Shown here: positions 30,675 to 38,655 of the stretch, piece after piece | Numbering within the stretch: position 1 is the stretch's first letter | Layout of the letters: every line of letters starts with the position of its first letter | From: Phytomonas francai | Taxonomy: Eukaryota; Euglenozoa; Kinetoplastea; Trypanosomatida; Trypanosomatidae | NCBI GenBank assembly: GCA_001766655.1 | Contig: MJCC01000010.1 | Span: 559,257 to 623,256 of the forward strand | Direction: 5' to 3' | DNA: 64,000 nucleotides | Notes under the pieces: generated by a model | The model's input: only the letters and a program-made list of their open reading frames with translations | Told to the model about the DNA's origin: nothing | The model's database searches: none | Translations under genes and position numbers: made by a program

Positions 30675-32584
30675 AGCAAAGTGACCCTTCACCCGTAAAC
30701 AATAGCGATAAAAAAAGGGAGTTCACACACGTGCAAAGCAATGTAGAGGAACCTGAAACGATACTACAACGTTTACTAGTAAATGATATGTTTGAAATGA
30801 TGAATTTTATTTATCTTAGAACTTTGTTCTAAACCTTACTAGAAAAAGAGTGAGAGCATAGCTACTGATGGTCTCTATCTGTTTCCCACACTCAGAGCGA
30901 CACACGTCCTTCTAAAATTCCATGGCTTAATTACGCGAAAACATTATGCACCTTGTCTTAGCAACACATGACAACAAAGTTAGAAACCTGAAGACCCCCA
31001 AATCGCACAGACTTTGAGTGTGAAATTGGAAACATTGACATGTCTTCTTTTGGGGACCTTGACAAAAAGGCAACAGCAAGGAGACTTTTTGAAACCCACC
31101 TGGTTTCAATTTCGACACCATTCTTAGAAGACGAAAGGACAGGGGAAAAAAGAATACTACTGAAAATAGTATGATTGCACCCTAAGAAATGGGCTTTCGT
31201 ACCACAAGCTTCCAGAAAAAAAATCTTGAGAGTCAATGAATATGTTAGAAGCAAATATACTTTCACCGCATTTACTATGGTCAACAACTTGATGCATGCT
31301 CTGTTCGCCGTTCGAAAGTAAAAAACATTGTCAATTACAGTGCATATGTATTCATGCAACTGCTGTGAAAATTATCAAATCGCCAGACGAACTATCCGTC
31401 CTCCCACTCTTCCAATCACAAAAGGGTGTGTTTGGCATCCACCCCTGAGCGATGTGCGCCTATTCATGCGTATGTGGCACGGCGTCCCCTCAACCCCCGA
31501 TTAACCGCTATTGTGGGGATCCGGCAATCGATACCCAACAACTAGGCATCATCCCAAGCGTCACACGCATCATTTTACTGGGCTTGGCAAATTCCCAGAG
31601 TTTCAAGGCGTCGCCTATCGCTGAGAACGCTAAATTGGCGCCACCTCTAAACGATAAACACCCTTACTTAAGGGCCAATAGGGGTTGTTGTGACGACTCG
31701 CACGTTAGACATCCATTTAACAATCTGAACGCTCCCCCTTGCCCACTCACACCCCAAAAAACAGTCATTATATACAAACCCTGCAATGTGAATACCCCTA
31801 AATCTGTCCAGTCACACAACATCCAACGACCGCGAACCCCTTAACGTCGTTTCGAATCATTCCTTAAAGGCATGTGTTTCTTTTCACGTAAATGCGGGAT
31901 GAATCCAATAAAAAGGTTACCCTAACCCAAGGAGCACTCCTAAGACTGCGTTGTAGCATGAAATTGTCCATTTAATTTAGCTAGTGAAAATACTATCCAA
32001 TCCTAGAAAGTTCGTTGCGCCTTATACAAGCAAGTGCAAAAAATACCAGAAACTTCTCATTTGTGTACTGTTTGTCACTTGTGGCATGCGTTACTATTTA
32101 TTTACGCATGTTCAGTTTCTCAACATCACTAAGATCAAATCCTAATTAGTCCATTTTCATGCACGTACCTACATGCGTCATTACACCTAAAGTTTATGTG
32201 CAATATCATCACCTGATGTTGAAACCTCTCCTCGTCGAATCTGAATTATAAATCTAACATAGCAGACCAGGCTGACTATCCATCTGAAGCCTTTCAAAGA
32301 GAAGAGCTATAAATTTCTCAGTGGAAATTGGTTTAATGCGAAGAATTCTCTATTGAGCTAGTGAAGCATCTGCACCTACAGTTTACATCGATCATTTACT
32401 TTGTCTGCATCCTATGTTATCTTATATAAATGGAGGAAAATCTAGATTTGTTTTTTGTCAATTGTGAATATTTTCTGCGCAAACATTAACAAAAAAAAAA
32501 TATTCCATATTGTAGACAATTCCTGAGATATTACCTTCAAAGAAAACCCTCAAGATCTTGGTAACAAACCAAATATATAAACTT
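30675..32584. other. Long spacer with a GC-rich island
   Basis: No intact gene seen in 1.9 kb. A GC-richer island at about 31370-31850 carries a 130-codon frame on the plus strand (against transcription). On the minus strand there are coding-like stretches broken by stops. The rest is AT-rich. Confidence 0.5.
31370..31850. pseudogene. Possible degenerate coding remnant
   Basis: GC-rich relative to both flanks. The minus strand at about 31515-31670 reads without stops for over 50 codons (including LKLWEFAKPSKMMRVTLGMM), bounded by TAA and TAG, with more coding-like sequence beyond them. A plus-strand frame at 31452-31844 is also open. No family recognised. Confidence 0.3.
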
Positions 32585-34003
32585 TTACGAATAATAAAGA
32601 AACAAGCATTTTCGGCGTCTCTGTTGTTCCTTCAAATGGAGAATTATACCTAGTATGGTAGAAATCTCAAATAATGGAATTGTGCAATAATAAAAACAAG
32701 GACATAAATGTCGATACTCCATAGTGTGACGCCTCGCGTCCTGGTTGTGTATCATCGGCAGGTACCACCTCATATACATGGAACTGACCCCCATATCATA
32801 AACCTTCGTATCTCTGGAACCCGCAAAGTGAGCTATCAATGGGAAAACACGGCGCACCCTGTTTTGACCTGTGTTGTTAAGCACTAGCTTGTGCGTCAAT
32901 AAAGGTGGTGTGAGAAGGATATGATTCAAACTGGAAGTGCCTTTGCTTCCGTCATTGCATCTGGTCATCGGAAGCTTCGCGTAAATTTTATCGCCATGCG
33001 CAGCATACGCTCTCCTGTAAAGCCTCCTCACAAAGTGGACCATGCCCTTGACATCAGTTAAGCTGTGCGAATGGGGCTGCTCTGGTTCACCCAATGGCAG
33101 GTATTCAGTCCAGAGCTCATCGTGCAAATGGAAGGCTTTGTCGATAAACACTAATGTCGCGCTCACCTCAGCGTAGTAGTCTAGTCCCAGAAGTCCTGCA
33201 TGCAGCCCATAGGGGGACCGTGCTGCTCGCCGACCGTCCATTGGCATCGAAAAGAGATCCTGCCCCACTTCCCACTCCAAGAGATCTATATAGAGTGAAA
33301 TCAACACGGATTGGTCGCAGTGCCAGGTGGCAACACCCGGAATCGCCCCGATAGGGGATTGTTTTTGCTTGAACGTCTCTAAACCCTTTATTAGCTCCCT
33401 GTACGCCCACACTCGCGAGACCGTGACACCCGCATTAATCGAGGACATCAGGCTCGAGTCGAAAGAGGTATCAAGGCGATGCTCCGGGTGTGCGGTCGCG
33501 TACCTCCTCAGCCCTTCCTTCATACGCTCGAAGCGCCTCAAGCAGCCGCCCTTTCCACCTGGGATGGTTTCATTGGCCCAGCAGCCGGCCTCCCCAGAAA
33601 GAATTACCGGTGCCATCGCACGGCCCTGCCGCACAGCCAGCCCGTCCAGCTCCTCCGGTCCCGCGGCGGACTGCGCGATAAAGCGTTCGAGGAACGGATG
33701 AATCTCCACACCCGTGAAGAGCGTGTCGGAGTCTATTACAAGGATCACATCGTGTGGCCGCAGGTGGGCATTCCCGATCGCCTTTTCTACGAAGTCATAC
33801 TTTGAGAAGAACCCACCGTACGGCATCTGATAGCCGGCCACCACTACGGGCAGTCCGCTTAGGTAGGCCGAGGCTACACAACGGCAGACGGCTTCATTAA
33901 CACTGTTGCTGCTAATTATAATCAATGTATTTGATCGTGGATGGGAAATGACGAGATCCTCAAGATTATGGTGTGCATCAAGAGCAAGCTGAATAGCAAG
34001 CAT
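32585..34003 (-). CDS. PLOD-type glycosyltransferase, 5' end apparently broken
   Basis: 472 codons are open from the ATG at 34003. The sequence fits the glycosyltransferase domain of the PLOD/procollagen glucosyltransferase family: a first strand TLIIISSNS, the DXD-type metal site in VILVIDSDTLF, a SINAGVTVSR acceptor-loop strand, the CDQSVLISLYID block and LIAHFAG near the end. Such enzymes normally work in the secretory pathway, yet this start gives no signal peptide. Coding-like sequence continues upstream to about 34258 but is split across three frames, with a TGA at 34088-34090 in the frame of the gene and no ATG in that frame. An ATG at 34249 in another frame stops after 19 codons. The gene is therefore probably 5'-degenerate. 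The tail after the last conserved motif is also of uncertain worth. Confidence 0.65.
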   Translation of the reverse strand: MLAIQLALDAHHNLEDLVISHPRSNTLIIISSNSVNEAVCRCVASAYLSGLPVVVAGYQMPYGGFFSKYDFVEKAIGNAHLRPHDVILVIDSDTLFTGVEIHPFLERFIAQSAAGPEELDGLAVRQGRAMAPVILSGEAGCWANETIPGGKGGCLRRFERMKEGLRRYATAHPEHRLDTSFDSSLMSSINAGVTVSRVWAYRELIKGLETFKQKQSPIGAIPGVATWHCDQSVLISLYIDLLEWEVGQDLFSMPMDGRRAARSPYGLHAGLLGLDYYAEVSATLVFIDKAFHLHDELWTEYLPLGEPEQPHSHSLTDVKGMVHFVRRLYRRAYAAHGDKIYAKLPMTRCNDGSKGTSSLNHILLTPPLLTHKLVLNNTGQNRVRRVFPLIAHFAGSRDTKVYDMGVSSMYMRWYLPMIHNQDARRHTMEYRHLCPCFYYCTIPLFEISTILGIILHLKEQQRRRKCLFLYYS

Positions 34004-34258
34004 GGGGTTGCAATCAAGACACTCAGGTACTATTAAGATTAATGGTGGTCGCCTTTGTACAACTATCGCTCTTGTGACACTTAGAAGTCACGAACATTGA
34101 ATATCCTCTGGAGTAGATATGTCGATCTGAGTCCAGTCGTGGGACAAATGCCAACTCTAATGCCAAAGGGCTCTCCTAAATAAGACCGATTAACAACAAA
34201 GCCCAACCACAGTAATGGCACGTTGGGGAGCAACCGAGTTGCGTACCATTCAGTTTCC
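34004..34258 (-). pseudogene. Broken 5' extension of the glycosyltransferase gene
   Basis: GC content and amino-acid make-up remain coding-like up to about 34258, where strongly AT-rich spacer begins. In the downstream gene's frame it reads TRAIVVQRRPPLILIVPEC directly before the ATG at 34003. A second frame is open from just after a TAG at 34258-34260 to a TAA at 34081-34083. A third frame has an ATG at 34249 and a stop at 34190-34192. At least two frameshifts would be needed to join them. Confidence 0.5.
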
Positions 34259-34779
34259 TATTATTGACGTTGCATAAAAATACAAAATGACTGAAAAAGT
34301 TCAAACGCATAAAAGTTAATTATACCGAATTCAAATCCACGATAGAACTTCAAACTGCTTCTATCAATGCGATTTTTCCCTCAACTACTGCATTTAAGCC
34401 TTCATTTATTTCAACGAGCATTGAAAGAAGGTGGGCACATGATTTACAGTGTAAATTAGCGACATCCTATTGTCAATGATTAATAAAAATCATGCCAACA
34501 CCCAGCTTCAAAGAAAAAAGCTACCAATTCCTGTTGAAAGGAAGTGTGTAGGCGCAAGGGAAACGCCTTTTGCAATGGTTACGCTAAAGGTCAGCACACC
34601 CTCAGCATGGAACTAGTGACCTATGTGGTAATAAAAAGAAAAAGAAACCCTGATAATATTACTCGCTAAACTTGATTTAACAAGATTCAAATTATAACAA
34701 AGGTCAGCAAAAGCAACTATGGGCTCCTAAATGGTATACAAAAACAAAAGAACCCCCCATCCCGTATCTGAACCACAGC
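34259..34779. other. AT-rich spacer
   Basis: Nothing recognised. Confidence 0.6.
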
Positions 34780-35069
34780 GATGCGGTAGGACTAGGGTCT
34801 TCTGCCCCCACGTGGCGCGGACGGAAGCTCCCGAGTTCGCCTACAGGCGAGAAGACAGAGCGGGGATCCGCTGCGCTGTCTGGATCCCCTCGAGCGCCCT
34901 GCCTTGCACACGCCAAGGAGCATCTGGAGCGTCTTGGGGTGAATGGAAAATGCTGAATCTCACCTCAGAGCCCATGTACAATATTCCCTGGAAGGTCTGC
35001 TTTGGAACGCCGTAAAGAAATGAGGCTAGTTCCTAGTTCATCAGTAGTGCCACTGACAGACCACACGCG
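34780..35069 (+). repeat. 290-bp GC-rich dispersed repeat, copy 1
   Basis: From GATGCGGTAGGAC to CCACACGCG this segment matches 60436-60725 in inverted orientation, with three substitutions seen by eye and no gaps. Both copies keep an open frame of about 77 codons ending at the TAA in CGCCGTAA. It is much more GC-rich than its surroundings. No clear target-site duplication or poly(A) tail is seen at the ends. It lies downstream of the UBE2J-like gene, in antisense to the transcribed strand if copy 2 is taken as sense. Confidence 0.85.
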
Positions 35070-35325
35070 ATGGGGCGGAGTTAAGAAAAGCTCAGATACG
35101 CCAAAATGAGGAAAATGTGCAATTACATAAAAAAGATATAAAAGTAAATCGATATCGTTCTTCCCGAATCAAGAATATCAAGCCCCCCCCCCCCCCCCTA
35201 ATAAAACAAAAGTACTGTTGCTTTTCTAAGTTGAAGTTATCCGCCCATTGCACATGCATATAGAATTTAACGCTTCAAGCTTCATATGAACTCAAGCAGC
35301 GAGCTAATTTGGGAAAAATGCCTAT
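35070..35325. other. Spacer with a C16 run
   Basis: A run of 16 C at 35183-35198 (G on the transcribed strand) lies in the presumed 3' UTR of the UBE2J gene. Nothing else seen. Confidence 0.6.
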
Positions 35326-36186
35326 TCAATGCCCTCGTGTACAGCAAAACAAATACAGTGCAGCCGCCAGAAACACTGCCACGACTGCCATACTACGCCA
35401 ATTTGAAGTCATCGCATCCATTGACAGATACTTGTTGTCCAAGCTTATTGGACCTGAGGATGAATGAAAAGGTGCAACGAAAACGTTGTTGCTACTGCTT
35501 ATTGACGGCACCACAGGTTCCATATCTTGATAATTTTTAACTGGGGAGCTTAATTTATCATCTGAATTAATCAGATTTCCCTTTTTGCATAATTTGGTCC
35601 CCTTCTTCCCAGATTTAACCCTACTATCTGTTTTCGAATGATCAAGTAAATCCTTTTCCTTATTTTCTTCCTCTTCCACATACTTTAAATCCTCCGCATA
35701 GGCCTCAGGCAAGGAACGCCTGTAGAAAGAGCTAAGGCGCCTCACGTTGTAGGCGCGACTCTCTTTCGCGTAATTCTTGCGTTCTGCCTCAGATGCTGTC
35801 ATTGTACCCATAGCCTTTTCCTCAGACACAAAAAAAGAAATCATTCCAGTTATGATGGTGTTGACACTCCACATCGGGCTCCACTCTTCAGGATGGAACG
35901 AGCTGTTAGAGAGACAGATGTCTGTGTCAGTTTTAAAGCGACCATTGGGGGTGCACATCTTAATGCTAGGCGGCTTGAACGGATAATCGGCAGGGAACCT
36001 AATTTGCGAAAGGTAGTAGCCACCAGCGTAACAAGTGTCAGGTGGACCGGTGATGCGCACCCACCATATCAATATGTTATGTGGATCTGGAGCAGCGACA
36101 AAGTAATTGCTAGGCTCTTTCTGGAGAGAGCGTAACTCCTTCTGGAGTCGTTGAAGACATTGTTTCGTTGGCGTAGACGAATCCAT
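35326..36186 (-). CDS. UBC6: UBE2J/UBC6-type ER ubiquitin-conjugating enzyme
   Basis: Product of 286 residues. The E2 fold fills residues 5-160, with the catalytic cysteine at C91 in DICLSNSSFHPEEWSP, the form typical of UBE2J rather than classical E2s. TPNGRFK replaces the usual HPN motif, as in UBE2J2. The C-terminus carries one hydrophobic span (MAVVAVFLAAALYLFCC), a tail anchor for the ER membrane. This E2 acts in ER-associated degradation with membrane E3 ligases. The frame extends 51 codons upstream to another ATG at 36339. A pyrimidine tract and AG at 36213-36212 lie between the two ATGs, and the family starts near MDSS, so 36186 is chosen. Confidence 0.93.
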   Translation of the reverse strand: MDSSTPTKQCLQRLQKELRSLQKEPSNYFVAAPDPHNILIWWVRITGPPDTCYAGGYYLSQIRFPADYPFKPPSIKMCTPNGRFKTDTDICLSNSSFHPEEWSPMWSVNTIITGMISFFVSEEKAMGTMTASEAERKNYAKESRAYNVRRLSSFYRRSLPEAYAEDLKYVEEEENKEKDLLDHSKTDSRVKSGKKGTKLCKKGNLINSDDKLSSPVKNYQDMEPVVPSISSSNNVFVAPFHSSSGPISLDNKYLSMDAMTSNWRSMAVVAVFLAAALYLFCCTRGH

Positions 36187-37830
36187 GAATAAAATAACTA
36201 CACTTTTTGGTCTTTTTTGTGAATTTCGAAAAAAAAAGGAGAACAAGAGTAAAGTCATAGATGATAATAGCACATATTTGTTATTCACCAATGACAGACA
36301 TGTCTCTGAAGGTTCTAGAATAGAATTAAGACGTAGCATTCAGATTCAGCAAAAATAAGTTATGACAAAAGGGCTGAAGGTGCATAGGCATTCTCCCTTG
36401 CAATCTATAAATTTTACATATGGACTTTGTAAGACTTTCAAGCCTATTGTACTATAGGCTTACAAAATAATAATAGTAAGAAAGTAGAGAGAAATTGACA
36501 AGATTATTTCCTCTCAGCTGAGACTCTGCTCCAGAAAAGTGAAAAAATGGACTAAAGTAATAATTTTTATGTGAAAAATGTTATAATTACATTCTCGAGA
36601 ATACATTCAAAGCTCCAATCGTCGGAAAGGTTCAAAAAAGCAGTTCAACCTTTCCAGTGTTACTACTTTCCGCTAAACCTTACTCGTTCGTTCCCCCTTT
36701 CTTCAGGGATAATTGATACTTGACCCCTTTTGTACTCCTCCAAAGTCCCCTATTTGCCACACGTAATATGGGATTCACTAAAACAGAGGGCAAATGATCA
36801 ACCACTAAACAGCACCACTATTGACCTGTTCGTGAGTATTCTAAAATACAATACCCAACCTCTCTGTTTCATCGCCTGTAATGAAAAGTTATGCAATCCA
36901 TGAGACCATCACCTTTGTCATCACTATAGGTAAATGAGTTCTTTTCGTTGCTTTTCCAGCTGAAATACTTGTAATTGTTGCTCATTGCCAGACTGGCATA
37001 TCTTGCTTTGGACCCTTGATTCATAAGCTCCTGAGGCTCAAAAACCAGTATACAAAGATGTGTGCACATGTAGAAAAAATACACAATCAACGAGAGCGTA
37101 AGAATATTGAAACATCAATAATGTGACAATTATGTTCTTTTGAAGAGTCATAAATCTGTGCTAAAGGTACATCTTTGCTGTGAAGGAAAAAATACCGGAA
37201 TAAAATTTTGGTACAATGAACTCCTTTATATCTGGTCACAGGTCCCACACTTATAGGGATTCTTGTGATTATGGTCCTCATCACCCTGACTCATAGTTTT
37301 TTCACATACCAAACATCTCCTACAAAAGTAGAAATGGAATAAGTATTTCAATGGAAACTCACCCATCTTGCAAGCGAGCCAGCCCTGAATCTAGGGAAAA
37401 ATCTTAACTTCATTGTGTAATTTTCCCTTCTCCAGGACAGATAAAATCCAGTAGTACTTTCGGTGCAATGCACTGAGGAAGAATCATGCAAAAAGCAAGA
37501 GTGTCCAGATGATAGCTTACATCTATGAATAATTCTGATTCTAAGTGCACTATGCTATAAAAAGAAATTATAAACCAAAGAAATAAAATTTGAAAAGTAA
37601 AAAAAATACAAGGATTGAAAGATGCACAAAAAGATAACCTTTTAAACTTTAGATGGAACACCTGTTCTGAAACAAAAATCAGGACATTTATTACCTCTTA
37701 GTATAAAGGTATCATTATAAAATGGGAACTGAATTAAAACTCTGGGTTATCTGAGCTAATTTTTAACATTATCCGTTTCTCTTCAGGTCAGACATATCGA
37801 CACACACCACCAAAGATATACACAACAGGG
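36187..37830. other. Long AT-rich spacer
   Basis: No gene seen in 1.6 kb. Short frames at 36869-37090 and 37410-37661 have the composition of translated AT-rich DNA and no known motif. A splice-acceptor-like site for the UBE2J gene lies at 36212-36253. Confidence 0.6.
36212..36253 (-). promoter_or_regulatory. Predicted trans-splice acceptor of the UBE2J gene
   Basis: On the minus strand a tract of C and T (complement of 36229-36253) is followed by AG at 36213-36212, 26 nt before the ATG at 36186. It decides between the two possible starts. Confidence 0.6.
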
Positions 37831-38322
37831 CTACAAATTAGTATAACGCTCATCTACAGGACGGTCAAAGTCCACATCTAGCTCTGAGATCGCCCAGTCC
37901 TCATAAGTATTGTCTGGTAAAATGCGTCTAATCATGAGAGGTATTACACGCTCACGTAGTTCTTTCTGAGCAATTGTCAATGGATCCGTCTCGCCCTCGA
38001 TCATTACAAGAACTGGCGCGTTCATACTAATTTGAAGTGCGCGCGTGCCGAGTATACGGGCGCGCTCGTATTTGGTAAGCACCGGCGCCGTGACACGGTC
38101 CGCAGGTTTACGCGGCACAGTGCCCTTGGCAGCCTGCGCGCTGCCAGAGAGAATAACATTGGCTGCAACCTCATCTGGAATAAGTTCCTGATCCTGTTCG
38201 TTGACATCTCCATCATCGTTTATATTCTCACAACGGTCTAAATCACTGAGTTCAGGCTCATCGTCTTGATTTTCGCCAAAGTTAAGGCTAAGGCGGTCAT
38301 CCTCATCGTCACGATCCGACAT
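37831..38322 (-). CDS. RPB6: RNA polymerase common subunit RPB6 (RPABC2)
   Basis: Product of 163 residues from the ATG at 38322. The N-terminal 70 residues are acidic (DRDDEDD and further D/E clusters), as in RPB6 of most eukaryotes. The conserved core reads [22 protein letters not shown], then [19 protein letters not shown] and [12 protein letters not shown], all signatures of RPB6. The subunit is shared by polymerases I, II and III and stabilises the clamp. Kinetoplastids carry two RPB6 versions (RPB6 and RPB6z); which one this is cannot be decided here. Confidence 0.95.
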   Translation of the reverse strand: MSDRDDEDDRLSLNFGENQDDEPELSDLDRCENINDDGDVNEQDQELIPDEVAANVILSGSAQAAKGTVPRKPADRVTAPVLTKYERARILGTRALQISMNAPVLVMIEGETDPLTIAQKELRERVIPLMIRRILPDNTYEDWAISELDVDFDRPVDERYTNL

Positions 38323-38655
38323 GGATCGAACACACACTGGCGGAGTTTGAAAATGGCTGTAAGGATTATAGAGATTTCGCTACTCTTGCGCACAGAAAAA
38401 AAATGTTTGGTATGCTATTCGCTGTTACTTTTTCCCTTCTCTAGCAGAGTGTCATAGAGTGCCTATGAATCTAAATCAATTCAAGAACGGTATAAATATA
38501 TAAAATTATGATGGAACATAATCGACAAATGAGGTTTTTGCTGCCCTAATCATATATTTCTCGGTGTCAAGGGAAAGGGAAGTTAGCCCGTTGCAAAGTG
38601 CGTCTGTTTTTCCTCCAATGTGAGGCACAAATAAAGGGTACAGTGGGCCTTTGCA
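38323..38655. other. Spacer
   Basis: AT-rich; nothing recognised. Confidence 0.6.

Noticed and set aside
31452..31844. 130-codon plus-strand frame
   Set aside because: Against the direction of transcription; the complementary strand also looks coding-like, so it is described as a remnant instead.
36187..36339. 51-codon N-terminal extension of the UBE2J gene from an upstream ATG
   Set aside because: A pyrimidine tract and AG lie between this ATG and the family-like start at 36186, so the mature mRNA should not contain it.
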